NCBI GenBank assembly: GCA_036785705.1
Contig: JAWUZG010000036.1
Span: forward strand, 11,031,501 to 11,095,500
Source: Acanthornis magna
Lineage: Eukaryota; Chordata; Aves; Passeriformes; Acanthizidae
Direction: 5' to 3'
Length of the DNA stretch: 64,000 nucleotides
How positions within the stretch are numbered: the stretch's first letter is position 1; each line of letters opens with the position of its first letter. The notes under the pieces were generated by a model. It was not told the DNA's origin and did no database searches. It was given only the letters and a program-made list of their open reading frames with translations. Position numbers and translations under genes: made by a program. Positions 47,601-61,400 of the stretch are shown piece after piece.

Positions 47601-50600
47601 CCCCGAATACCCGTGAAGGCAAACCCATGTCTCGTACTCCAGCCTAACATCCTAACCTGGAGGGTTTTCCACAAGTTTGTGGTGTTAGCAGGAATGCTTG
47701 ACTCCTGGAGAAATAGAAGGAAACTTCTCAATGTGTATGACGGTGGGATAGGAAATGTAAAAATGAGGCATCGAGTAAGAAAAAAAAAACCAGTGTGTAG
47801 TAAAAAGAATTGGGAGAGTAGATATGGATCTAGAAGAAAAGAGATGTAAATGCGGAGCCAGGAGCATCTGAGAGTCAATATTTGTAAGGATATTGGTAAG
47901 CAGTTCACCTAGATCTAGTAAACTGGGGTGGGGGAAGGGCAATTACAATTGCTGCTATGAATTTTGTAATTAATTAAGGCCTGTTGTAGACACTCTCAGT
48001 TGCTACATCCAGAGAGTGTTGATAAGGTGTTCCCCTTGCCTGCCTGAGACACATCTTGTCCTTGTCGATGGATAATTCATTTTCCTCAAACATCTAGTCT
48101 AGAAAAAACTTGATTCCTTTGGCAGTCCTTACTTTACTTTGGGATTCAGTATCAACTACATCTATGCAGCAAATTAATTTTAATTTAGATGAGTACAAAT
48201 GATTTTTTTTGTTTCAAATCATTTAGAAGTTCGCTAATTTTAGTGTTTTAATAGCTAATGCATAGAAGGAGGGATACAGGCTTGGCCCTTCCTGCTATTC
48301 AGCATTTTGACTATTTTCCATGTAGTCACAGCCATTGCTGGCAACTGTCTGTTGACGCTGAAATGTCCTTTTGACAGTGGGAAATACAGGGTAAAAACTA
48401 CTTTAGCCACTATAAGGCTGGCTAAAGTAGGCCTCTCAATAGTGTAACACAGGAGCTGCAAGAAAGTCTGATTTCATCATCCTGTCATCACATGTGATTT
48501 TTAACATTTTGCAGTGCTTTCCCCGTAACCTTTAAAATGCTTTATTTCTTCTTTTTAGCAGTAATACATCACTCTTGAGACATGATGCCTTTTGATGCTT
48601 CTCTAAATGAAGGGTGACTGAAAGGAGAACATCAAGAACAAGCAGATATTTCAGAACTGTTTCCTGTGAGATACATAGGGAAGGACTAGGAATTATTTCT
48701 TCTATAGCTGACTGAGGAGAAAATAGAATCTGTGTGTACAGAGTTGCTGCAGAGATGATGTTGTGATAGAAAAAGAAGTAATTTGTTTTCATTGCAACAA
48801 GGGAGATTCAGTTCAGATACTGGAAAACACTTTAATGGGAAGGATATTTGAACATGGACAGACATCACAACCAAAACTAGTAGAATTTCTTAAATTAGCC
48901 ATGAGTTTTATCAACATTTCTCAGATGTAGTTTAGCTAGCACTGATGTACATCTGGAAAAAAAAGAACTAGGAACCCCTTTTGTTTTATATGAATCTGAT
49001 AGATCTGGTTGTGAAGACACAGTATGTTTATACATCCAAAGAAAAATGTTTATTTCCAAATGACTAGTTTATACATACAATTTTCCTTCTAGTTTACAAA
49101 CAAGACCTCATGATTGAGCACAAAATCAGTTTAAAAAATCATGACATTTCTCATGTATAAACTGAAAATCCCATGAACTTGATCAAGAGAGAAGCCAAGC
49201 CTAAATTTATGTATTAGTCATTCTGTTCACTGTAAACATATTATTCCTTTGGCCATTGCATAGCCTTAAAGCACATTCATTTTGTTACATAAAGTGAAGA
49301 TTAACATTGGACAATAGCAGAATATAAACAGAACACAAGTGTTACAACATGTGGCTTCTAGCCTACATAGCAGTCATGGTGTTGCTGAGATTTTTGTAGC
49401 AAGTCCTGTAGGATTTCTTTCATTAAAAATGAAGTTCAATTTCATAGTGAAATATATATCTAAGGCAATGTCAGTTATCTTCACAGAGAAGCTTGTCAAC
49501 AGGAACTCATATGTCAAAATGGTAAGGAAAAGATCAACATATTTTAATGGAGAAAACTTCATGTCCTGGCTATGAGGTAATAAGTCTAGTTCCAAAAATG
49601 TCAGTGAGCTTATGCACAGAAGCAAAAGTTTATCTTCAGTGAAACCCTGTTGCAAGAATAATTTTCTGTAAACTTGTATGAAAAATAATCAATCTGGTAC
49701 TCAGACTTTGACCCTGAGAAGTGCTGAGTACAACATTTTATCATCCACTGCTTATGTCAGTGCAATTTAATGAGTTTGAACATTTTAACTCAGGAGTAGC
49801 ACCTGACAAATTTAAGGATTTGTAGCACTAGCTATCAGCAAGTTCTGAAGGTGGATTTGACAGAAAAATGTATTTGTTACTTAATAGATATTAGCAGAAT
49901 GGGAATTTAAAATGTAAATACTAATCAATATGTCTATTTCCAAACACATTTGAATGGGATTAGTATATTTCTCAGAATTGTATAGCCAGCTATATAGATG
50001 ACAAGTTGTCCAGTAAGCATTATCTTGGAAAACAACTTGAAGGACAAGGTCACTGTAGTAAATCTTCTAGTCATATTGCTTTAATTTCTAGTCTCATTAG
50101 TTAAATAGATTCTATCAAGATAATACTTGTGTAGAAGTCCTGCAGAAAGCAGTGCTATTCATTCAGTAGCTGCACATAGTACAGTGTTGGCACATCATGG
50201 TTTGAATGACCTGAACATTGGGTGTTTTTATAAAAAGTGCCCTAAAACAAAAAGACCCAGTAGCACATCAGTGACTAATCTAAATGACAATGACAATCTA
50301 AATCACTTTGCCACATAATTTCATTCATTAAGAGGACAAAGTGCATGGCATGTTTGTTCTCCCCTTGCTCTCTGCATCCCACCCAATTCTTAATAACCCT
50401 AGGGGAAAGGCAATTGACTTCTTTTTTATTATTAGCAAGAAGGAGGTTGTACTAGTCACCAGGTTTTACTGACATAAGGAGACCTGACCTGATAGCTCTG
50501 CTTAAGAACATTTATTACTGGAGGGGGCAAGAGCGTGATATTTTACTCTTCTAATTAAAGTTGAAAAGGAAAGCATTCATAATCTTTGAAATTACTGAAA

Positions 50601-53600
50601 CTGGCTACTTTACTCATACTCACCAACATTAGTTTTTCATGGTACAAGGTTGTTACAGCAGACATGCACAAACTCTCATCTTGGCAACTCATAGGATATT
50701 TAACCTAGGAAAGCAAAACATAATTTGTACTTTCAGGTTAATACCGTATACTTACTCTGGAAAAATAAAATCTGTAGAAAAAACCTCACATAAACATGTG
50801 GACTTCTTTGACTCTGGAAACTCATACAGTAATATAAAGGCTCCCAAATGCTACAAAATCCCTTTGTTTGGTATGGCTAGAAATTTAGAATTGGATGCCT
50901 TAAAAGGTACAAATTGTGGTTAGTTCAAGAATACAAATGATGTGATAAAACAATCTCTGAGTTCACTGGCAGAACAGACAAGAAGCTGGACCAAATAGGA
51001 AGGTAAGACTAGTTAGAAAAGTTCTGTTCAGCAGCTGGAAAACTGATAGGAAAAAATATTTGAATGGTCTAATGGTAATAGATTTGTAAGTATACATTTT
51101 AATGATAAATGTGTGTGGCCAAGTGCAACCAAAAGTATTTACTAGAAAGATCCAGAAGGGCATAAAAATGGAAAAATATATGGGTAGAGAAATGAAAGAA
51201 TGAGGTTTCTCATAAGGAGAGTTTGAATATTAAATAGGTGCCAGGAGCAGTCAGCAGTTTTATTTGCAGCTCAAATTTCAGTGAGTGAATTGGAGCCTGC
51301 TGTTAATCAAACTCATGTAACTTACAGGGAAAGGGAGAAGGTGCTCTGAGTAAATAATGCTTGAAGCAATTTGCAGCTCTTTATCTGATATATTGACAAA
51401 TGTCAACATGCAGAGATACTACAGTCAAAGGTGAATGAACGCCATGGGAGAAGCAAAACTTCTCAGTCAAAAATCTCTTCCTCTTTCTCTTTGCTCTAAT
51501 GCTACCTTCTGGCATTTTGGTCACTATGTGTGCTATGGTTATGTACTTTTTTTTTCCTATAAAAAAGCACATGGATATGAAAACAAGCAAAAGGATTTTT
51601 AAAAAGATTTTTCACCTGTTCTCCCTCTTCTTGTTTCCTGAAATATTTGGCTGACCTTTAGGTAACCTTACTGGCAAAATAATAACAGGCAGTCTAAAAG
51701 CAAAGGTTAATGGTGGAACAAGGTCAAAAGTAGAAACCAGTTTCACACTGTAGTTACACTGGTATAAATTTAGTATAATTGTAATGAATAATTAATTTAG
51801 ACCTATGGGATATGAATAAAGTGATTGCAATATTGCAGTTGATTTTATGTAGGTTATTTACTCCTTCCTGTGCACCAAAAATGTTACTGTTGATAAAATG
51901 ATGCAAAAAAATTTGCATGAGGAAATTTGAATATATTATATTGCCAAGCAGGCTGGAATTTACATACGATATATTTTCATTTCTGTGTCACCCCAGTTCA
52001 AGTTGGTAGTGCTGGACTAACTTTTAATTTTATGACTTTTATATATAAAGTTTTTAAACAGTCCCGCATCAGTAAAAAAAAATGTAAGTTAAGAGTCCTA
52101 GTCCTAAACTGGTAACCTTGTTTGAATTATTAGCAGAATTTGAAGACTAAATGGCCACAGATATCTGCCTTGGTAGCAGGAGTTCTGTGTTTAAGAAACT
52201 GAGGAATTTGGAAGCCTTGGAATTAGGGCTTTAGGGTTTCTTCTCATAAACACTTAGAAAGCATTTGCCTTCTTTGCTTGGTTTCTTTTTTGTGAAATGT
52301 AGAAAGTAGTAGTCATATGAGGATTAAAAAAAATCCACAGTTCTGATTGGGTTTAACTCTCTTTTGCTTGTGGCACCATGGAAACCTTCAAGAGATGGAT
52401 TAGAAATTGTACCTTCATGTCCCTGCTAAGAATCAACAAGGAGGCAAACGCTAAGAAACCTAGTCCTGTTTTACATAATATCTGGTTTTCTGGGATGAAC
52501 TGAACCTTTCACTTTTTGTGACTTAAGAGTGGTGCATTTTATGAGGACTACAATTTTGCTTAAAGTTTGTAGTTTGTTTCTAATATTGTTTACAGAGTAT
52601 TCAAATATTTATCTCTCATGTTCAGATTGTTTTGCCTTTTTACTGAATGTGTAAATAGAAGCAGTAGTTAGAATCTGTGGTCTTTGCTATAGTGTTAATG
52701 CACAAATACATGTTTCCATTTGTAGCTTTTTCCTTTGTTTCCATGATGAGAGCTCTGTTAGGCTAGAATTATACTTGTGCTCCAAATTTACCCCTAAAAA
52801 AATCAGAAACCCAATACTCAGTCTCCTTCAAATTATAAAATGGGCTGGATTCAGATCCAGTTCTTACAGCCTTCCACCTGCCTATTTGGGCTTAGAAAAT
52901 TCTTATTGTTTTCAAATCATAGTCCTGCTAAGGTGGGAAAAAAATGCCATTGCTTTACTTAAAGAAAATATATCTTATGACCTACATAATGCCTCTGTTG
53001 TGTTTGGAGGTTAACAGTGGCCATCCCGCAGGTCTGCCAGTACGAAGGAAAGGAAGGTGGTGTCTCAAATAAAGCTCTGCAGGAACTTGGAACATGGGTG
53101 ACGGCTGCCTGCATCAGTCTTTCTTGTCACTCCAAAGGAGGAAGATTCAATAATGTCACATAGGAATTGGTGAGAAAAATTACAAAGTCTCAAAGTAAAT
53201 GAAGGTACAGTTAATTCTGAAGCAAAAGAAATGGCAATTTCCATATGACCTTGTGTTTCATATTTATATTGAATGTGTTATCCCATCTTACATACTTCAG
53301 CCATATCTTCCTTAATAGTCATGTCTTCCCAAGAAGTCAGAGTGACTACAAACTCACTAAACTAAACTTTGCCTGTAGTCTAAAGATAGCATATATTAAG
53401 AATATGTTTGGCAAAGCATTGCAGCTATATGTGGAGATAACCATTTCATATCTTGTTGGATGTAATGAACATCAGATACAAAGTCTCTGTGGTTCAAGTT
53501 TTTTCTACATTTTAGCTTACTTTGTTTCTGAGTATTAAAAGCAAAATGCTTTCCAGCAAAAAGAATAAATTAAATTATAAAAATGAGCAAGAAATAATGT

Positions 53601-54780
53601 CTTGGTATGGATATACCCTTGTGTCAGGTTTTCGTCTCATCCAGGTAGTACATAAAGAAAAGAAAAGACAAAGTAGTAACACATGCCTTAGAGTTACTAG
53701 TGCACACAAAAGTAATTATTTTATTCACATTATCCAATTTAAACTATGCAGGCATGTGAACACAAGTTATAATCAAACCTGCATTTTAATATGCACATAT
53801 CCTTAGGAGCTCTTTTTTTCTTTCAAGCACATCCTAAAAGTCTACTGACTATGTTTTTAGAAGCAGATATTAAATAAGTCCTTCTTAATTCTTTTTTCTT
53901 AACTCAACTTTACTTTAGAAATCCACAGGTCAAATATTCACTATTTGTTTTGTATCACAGATTTTTAAGAAACTGTTCTGTTAGTGCAAGTGGAAATAAG
54001 AAAGAAACCCTATGCAAAATGGATGATCTTCATAATGAGAATGGTTGCCCATTCTGAAATCACAGGCAGAAATTTGCTTAAAAACATAAAGAGTATTTGC
54101 ATCCAGTATTTGCATCTTCAGCATAATTGAGAAGCAGCCTCTGGAAGGCTGGACCCTCTGTCTCAGGAAAAGTAGAAAAGCCTATACTCCTCTTTACAAA
54201 GAAGCTATACTTGATTTGAAGACCTAATTCATGTTTCTAATAAAACCACATTTTCAATAGAAGCAAGACATTGGCTACCTGACTTCCATGTAAAGGGTTT
54301 TCTGTTCAGAGGTTTTCTTGGTAATTGAACTGGATTTTTATAGGCCTTATGCACTCACTTCTACAGCTAGGCAGACTTGAAAGGAACATGCAGCTCTTGA
54401 ATTCTGGCTACCCAGAAAAGTGCATGCCTCACTCATGACCAAGAGGGAAACATAAAGCAAACAAGTGAAGTAGCTTAGGTGTGTTTATCCAATCAAAACT
54501 AGACTCTACAAGGAAATTTGGTGATATAATTACTTGTCACATAACTAGAACATCGATAAAAAATGTGTTTTGCACTTTGAAGCTGACCATGTAGCCTGAG
54601 TGTTTTTGGAACACATATTTTATCTTTGAACTTAGGCTAAATTAGCATGACAAGATCTGACACTGTTACTTTCTGCATGGAAGACTTTTTAATGAGAGAA
54701 AACAAGACACCATCTGTTTGGACATGGGCAGCTGACCCTGAAATGCCATTGCTCTGACAGCTCTCTCCACTGTATCTTGT
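47601..54780. other. Intergenic sequence, no gene recognised
   Basis: AT-rich DNA with only short, unspliced-looking open frames on both strands. No CR1 copy with a clear 3' end was recognised in this stretch. Confidence 0.4.
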
Positions 54781-54786
54781 TCCCAG

Positions 54787-55033
54787 CCCAGAAGATACTT
54801 CCAGTAATACTGTTCCAGATGACTGGAAGCCACCATCATCCAATATTATAACAGCACACAGTGTGGCTTCTGAATCCTTTAAGCACAAGGAAACGGCAAC
54901 AAGTATTGGGATAAAGAGAGAGAGAACAGTGGGATTCTACTTGTTTAAATCCTTTGTCTTACAGAATTCCGTTGGAGGAATAGAATTAAAATTTTGCCCC
55001 TTGGACCAGAATAGACACCTGAAAGGGGTTTGA
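54787..55033 (+). other. Isolated exon-like open segment
   Basis: A very good plus-strand acceptor (CCACTGTATCTTGTTCCCAG) precedes 81 open codons ending TGA at 55031-55033. They read PEDTSSNTVPDDWKPPSSNI followed by TAHSVASESFKHKET. No partner exon, start or convincing donor was found. The minus strand is open here too (54637-54888), which weakens the case. Confidence 0.3.
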
Positions 55034-57734
55034 GACAGAATTTTATAAAGTCTCAGAAGGTCAAGATTGATTTGCAATAAATGCCAAAAAATCAGTATTG
55101 AGTTCTGCTGTGTTGGAGAAGTGGCAATGCTCAGGAAGTGTATTTCAGAGTTTCATTCCTTAGAACTGATTAAAGCAGGGAAAGAAGCACTGGGATTGGC
55201 TTTAGGAGGTTTCAGTGGGAATGATGACTGAAGAAAGTCAGGTCTGTGGAAAGGAGTGGGATTATAGAAAAATGACCGCCCAGCAGATCTTGCAAAAGAG
55301 ATTGCAAACACACTACTGTTTACTTTGGTGGTGCCTGAAAGTCAAACTTGCCCATTGCCGGTGGTATTGGTGAGAAAAGCCTCCACAGATTTCAGCTGGT
55401 TTCCATGAGTAAAAATTCAATGGTTTGTTAGCAAGCCCTGTTTTCCCTTGGGTGTCTGAAGGAAGGTCAAGGAAGTCTCTAATGCCCATTGCTACTTTTT
55501 ATAGAAGTTTTTGGATGCTGGTAGTAGTTGTACAGCACTTTAAGATGGCTTGGTCAGTTACTAGAACACATAACAATTTATTAATTGTTTGCGTTCTTCT
55601 TTATTGCTCCCGGTAGAATGAAACTTCTGAGAAATGTTTCTTTCCCTACCAAACAATGAAAAGTTAAAAAGTAAAATGCATAGAATCTTTTGGGGAAAAA
55701 TATGGGTTGGCAAGAGTAAAGGACATTTTTGACTGAACCAGCTAGACAGAAATAAGCTATTTAAACAATTTAATTCTGCTTATGTGGGCTGTGTAAAATT
55801 AGGTGTAGAAAACAGCTAAAGGCAAAGTCTGTTGTAACTCTCTAGTATTTTAACTAAGAAATTTAGTCTTTTTAAGGATGTGAAAGTTATCCAGTGATTT
55901 GTCCATAAAAAGCATGGAGTTAAACTTATTGTCATTTAACAAAGGAACAACTGCTTCTATGCCCTGGAGAACAGAAGATAGTCACTGACAGGGAAGGAAT
56001 CAGTCCAGAAAGAGCTGATGTGCTCTGCTGTCTTGCTTTCTTTTTCTGGGAAGAGGTACCAAATGAACAGAGATACTAATTGACAATTACATTAAATGTG
56101 AACTTGCTCTTACTATGGCCAAGGGCAGGTCTGCGTTAATTGCTTTTTTCTGAGGTAACCACAATTAGTCAATGTATTTAAAATGACAGTGAATTAGTGC
56201 ATTAAAAAGCTCATTTAGTATTTTCTAACTAAAGGAATTAAAAGGGAAATGGGGGTGCCAAATATGTTTTTTTAAATATCAGTAGGGAATCCTGAAAAAG
56301 CTATCCTGTTTGTAGGCACAAGCAAGTTGCTGTGAATCAAGGTATCTCTCAGTATTCCTCATCACTGCCACTCACTTTTCAGGCTCTACTAACCTGCTTT
56401 GGGATTCTGGATGGGGAAGCGTGTGACTAGATTTCTGTCAGGATAAGATTCCCTCCTGACAGACTTCGTGCAAAGGTCTGTATCATTAAATATGCATTAA
56501 GTTTTGAAGAGAGTCAGGAATGAGACCAATGCCATATACCTTATACTAAAACATAATTTTACTAAAACTAAAAATAGGCAGGATGCTCATTTCTGTTATA
56601 GTCTCCTTATTTTATACAAACAGTAAATGACTGACTACATTCCATGTTTTATTTACAGGAAACTGCAAGTATTTAGTTAAGAGAGAAAATCACAGGGTCA
56701 CAGCAACTACGCTAATGGTAATCCTGGGTAAAACACAATTCTTTGTTGTATATTTTTCACATATGCAGTTCAACACATTAGCCCACAGAGTCACTTCTCT
56801 CTCTTATTTTCACTGCAACACTTTTTCCTTTTAATATCCAGCTAGTGGCTGAGGCTTATTTTTTTAATCTCTTTGTACAGTATTGATATTATAAAAATAA
56901 ATATTTAATCCCTTTGTCCCTTTGCTCCTTTTCAGTCCATACGAGAGCAAAATTCAATTTCAATATGAGCTTTGCCCAAGAGAGCATACAGTTGTTAATT
57001 TTAAATTGAACTCAAGGAATTTCATCCTGTAAAAGCTTTTTGTAGAAAAATCCATTAATAGTACTATAGTTTGATGAGTCTATGAATAGCCACTTCTTTG
57101 TATTTTCTTTGCAAACTAATGTTCTCCTGGTGAATAAAACAAAAGCAATAGCCATGCAAACAGGACAGCAATGTTACATTTACTTCACCAACAGCAACAA
57201 ATGGTAAATCTGCTGAAGACATCTTTATTTCTGTTCAAATGTATCCATTTGACAAACTTTGATTATTACGCGCTTTCTTATTTTCTCTATACCCACTCTC
57301 CACTCGCTGTACCCCTGTAATATCAGATGCATTGTAGTGATGCCTGAGCAGCCACCCACTAGCAGGTGATATAGTTGGTGCCATAGTAGAGCAGCAGGAA
57401 AAGCTTAGCCCTTCTGCTAAGTCTGCCTCTGATACCTGAGTCAGAAAGCTGTTCTTTGGTTTCATCAGGAATATTAAAGGTGTGTTCACATTAATCTCCA
57501 TGTCTTCTTTGTCACTAGTGGTACACTTTCATATTTACAATTTTCATGCTCCTCTTTTTTTGCTTTTCTTTCCCCTCTGAAAGCTTCATGTGATATTTTG
57601 TGTTAATTTTTGCATACATGTATTAGAAGATACTGTCTCTCCTGAAAATAACAATCTAAACAGGGCTAGGATGCTGATACTTCTTCCTGTGTTTTTTCAA
57701 AGCAGAATAAAAAGACTGTGATTTTTCAGAAGCC

Positions 57735-57850
57735 AAAAAGAAAAACCTACATGAGAGACAAGACCCAAACTGGATTTTGTACCTCCCAAGGCAGTGCCTT
57801 AACCACAAGTCCAACCATTCTTTCTTGCTAATGTCTTGGCAGCTGGATTA
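57735..57850 (-). repeat. Possible degraded tRNA-related repeat
   Basis: The text AGACCCAAACTGGATTTTG and GCAGTGCCTTAACCACAAG resembles the reverse complement of tRNA-like SINE heads of reptiles. Too diverged for a firm call. Confidence 0.2.
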
Positions 57851-58339
57851 TAAACCTATTTTGTCATTAATAAAACCAGCCAGTGATAACCATCTGAGCA
57901 GCACAAACCCAGCTAATGGTGCAGACATGCTAGGGAGCAGTCTTGTGTATTCCAGAAGCTCAGCTGCATGAGAGTCAAAAGTATGGTGATAAATACAACA
58001 GAGCACACTTTCTTGGAAATGCATTTCCATTCAGGCACTTTCCTGTGTGAGTGGGAACTTTACAATAACACTGCCCCTGATTCCTCATCCTGTTTTCAGG
58101 ATGAGGGTCTAAAGACAGCATGTGAATTCAGCCACTTCAGTGCAATTCTTTCATCTCTCCTACATGCAATTACAACTCCAAAGGAGAGGGAAAATAAGAC
58201 AAGGGTGTGAATATTCTGAGTCCATCTTGAAGAATTCTTGCTTAGGAATAAACTGTTTTTGTCTTTCGAGCATCCTTTACATAGTCTTGAGGATGGGAAA
58301 AGCTGGCAAGAAGTTGTGCCATGAAGAAATGCAAGGAAT

Positions 58340-58485
58340 GGCCCTGAAATTGGCTCAGCTGTTTAGAGCATGGTGCTATTAACACCACGGTTGTGGGTCC
58401 AATCCCTGTTATGGGCCATTTAATTAAGAGCTGGACTTGATGATCCTTGTGGGTCACTCTCCAAACAGAATATTCTGTGAATCAC
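58340..58485 (+). mobile_element. tRNA-Ile-derived SINE with CR1-like tail
   Basis: The first 75 bases follow tRNA-Ile(AAU): it starts GGCC, has A box TGGCTCAGCTGT at 58351-58362, anticodon arm TGGTG CTATTAA CACCA, B box GGTCCAATCCC at 58396-58406, and GGGCCA closing the acceptor stem. A CR1 3'-end-like tail follows (GAGCTGGACTTGATGATCC, CTTGTGGGTC, ATATTCTGTGA). This matches the tRNA-Ile SINE type described in zebra finch, mobilised by CR1. The anticodon is ATT instead of AAT and the acceptor stem is broken, so it is not a working tRNA. Confidence 0.88.
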
Positions 58486-58489
58486 AATT

Positions 58490-61400
58490 TATAAGACGCT
58501 GATGGATCTCTCAGCCAGTCTGAATCTCAACTCAGGAAAACAGGTCAAAATATATAGTAAGGTTGTGTAAAAGCTCTTTAAGGGCTAAATATTTTATGCG
58601 GTATATACAGATTTCAGCTCTTGAAGGAAGCCCAAAGCATGCTTTAAAGGGCTGTTTGATTCTCATTAACATATTTTTCTTTTTTCCATTGAGGGAGAGG
58701 CCAGCAGCCAAAATATAGGATTCTTGCCTTTAACCCATCTGAAGAACATGTGAGAAGCAATACCTGTAGTATTTTATTTCTGGTTTATTTCAGCATGAAG
58801 GATATGGATAGATCTGGATCATATATGATTTTTACAGTCCTGGCTAAATAACAAACTACTTTTCTGTGTAACTAACATAAAATTTGATCTCTTGCTTCTG
58901 CATGGAGGGTTTAAGAATAAAATGGAGGTGAATTTGTTAATTCATTAATGTGTAACTCTGTTAATACTTACTCGGGAAATTAAAGCTAAATGTTATTCTG
59001 AACAAATAAAAATGCATAAGTAATGGTACTAAATTATCCAGATGCTGGGAGATTCTTTCAAGTAAAGCTGTTTATATTGTGAGCAAAAAGCACTGTCCAT
59101 TTGTGTTTAGAGCAAATGATTCTCATTAGTTTTGATCACTAATTCTTCATTTTCACCCTACTCAGCAGTTCAGCATGCATATTAATGCATTGTCTTAGAA
59201 CTGAGCCGTAGGCAAAAGTAATGTTTTTCACACACTCACCATTTTAATGGCTAGCTTTCAGAAGGCTAAGACATATTACTGCTTACAAACAGATATTGGT
59301 AAAACTCCCAATAAATTCTGTGGTCTATTAGCAGATGTCTCCAATTTCAAACATTTTAACCCAAGTCCTACCAGATCCTGCCTACCTTTCCTAATATCAT
59401 TCTGCTGCAGATGGGGAAGTTCTGGTGTATCTTTGCTGAGAGAGTGGGCAGAAAATACCCAATAGATTCAGTCTCTAGACAGGGAAGTGCTGAGAAGTTT
59501 TATTTTACCACATCAGCTGACCCATAATTCGCAAGGAAGAGGAGAAGACAGAAGTCATAGTGTGTTCTGATCTAACTTCACTTTTGAAAACTTTATATTA
59601 CTATCTGAATTAATTTCCAAATGTGATTTTATCTTTCTACGTATCTCACATCCTTACAGCAAATGGTGTCTCATGCTGAAAAACAAAAGAGAAACCTAAT
59701 AATTGTGGCTGTAGTACAGTAAATTTTTAAAACAGGAAGAAAATGCTAAATTTCAGATTTCCTGTGCATCTTTATTTCATCTGCATATGCCTGGATATTA
59801 TGATGTGCTGTCCAATTATATACTTCTGCTGTATATTTTCCACTTTACTATATTAGACTATTAAATTTTACTACTTCTTTACTTTTTAGTAAAGAATTAT
59901 TGCTGCATGTGGCCTCATGTTTTTTACTCACCATTTGACAAATTCTGTCTGAGGACAGAAATTTTTCTTGCTTTGTCACATAATCCGACACTAACTTCTT
60001 CACAGGTACTATGTTTTTAAGACTCTATGATTCTATTATATTAATCATTTCATTTTCACAATAATCCACTAACATGAGAGAATATTATTATTGCTTTCTT
60101 TTGGAAACAGGGATGAGGCACAGAAAGTTAAAAGTCAAGTATCTAGTGGTTTTGGGTACCTAATATAAACCAGAAAGTATTCTGTAATATTTCACATCAA
60201 GTAGCTACCAGCCAGACCACTTTTAGTATTTCCTGGAAGTACAGCTCCGAGTCCCTAACACTGCTGTAGGTCTTGACATTCTGGCTCAGACCTGCTGTAG
60301 TGGAACAAAGCATGGGCTAATGGAGCAGGTATTTCTGCTAGCCTTTCTCCCCACATCTGGAGGTAATCACTGCAGGGGTTTGTATCCAGAAACACAAGGG
60401 ATCAGTCCAGTCATTTTGAACATGCAGGCAATCAACTCCATATTAGTTCGTGCAAAAGGCACAGCTGACATATGGCAGCCTCCTGTGCCAGACCATTTGG
60501 ATGCCAAAAGGCACCTCATGGTGAACTCAACCACACAGGAGATGGGAACATTAAGGGTAACAAGCTGTTGGAGACAAGAGACTGTAACAACTGCGTTTTG
60601 GAAGGGCCTAATGGCTTTTAGTCTGCTCAAATGGGACGGAATTTTATGAGTGGTCATGCACCTGATAGGTCATTGGCATGTAGCAAGCAAGTTTTGTAAC
60701 CACACTACCTGTCTAATTGCTTGCTTCACACTTAGATACGGATAAAACTAAACACACATGTGAAATCAATGCATGACATTTTACATAAAGAAATTAAAAT
60801 TACTATCAGAGTATGCAAAGTGGCTTTAAAGACTAAAGAAATTGAACTACTGAGAAAAAAATATCAACTTTATGATTCAACATTATCAGACTGTAGAACT
60901 GCAGCAGTAGAATAACTAAAACACACTTTTCCAGATTGCAGAGTAGTTTGGTGTCTTTTTATGGTATCAACAGGATGCATTTTTGGCTCTGGGAACAATA
61001 ATAAGAAGAACAGGAAACTATTTGATTTCTCAAAATAGCAGAGGCCTCTTGCACAATTTAAGTACCTAAACTTAGGATGCTGATTTCCTCCGGTTCTAGA
61101 TTAGACCCTAGGTTACAGAATCATCAGCTGTCTGTATATTGGTCCCAAATCTCTACTGCTTTGTAGTCGGTGCATGTTAGCCCTCCCACAATTGCAGTTC
61201 ACAGAAGAACTCCTTACTATTGTTTGCTCACTGATGGCTAACTGCTCTCTATGGCTCACTGTACAAAGGAAGAATGAAACATGATTTGGCAACTGATTTG
61301 GCCCTGATTCTTGTTTCTGAGCAGAAAAGAGGCCTGTCTCCAAACTACACAGATTCAGGTGGAAGAACTAAATGAAAAACAACATAAAACTGTACCAGAG

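Noticed and set aside
58340..58414. Functional tRNA-Ile gene
   Set aside because: Altered anticodon, broken acceptor stem and a fused CR1-like tail show a SINE head.
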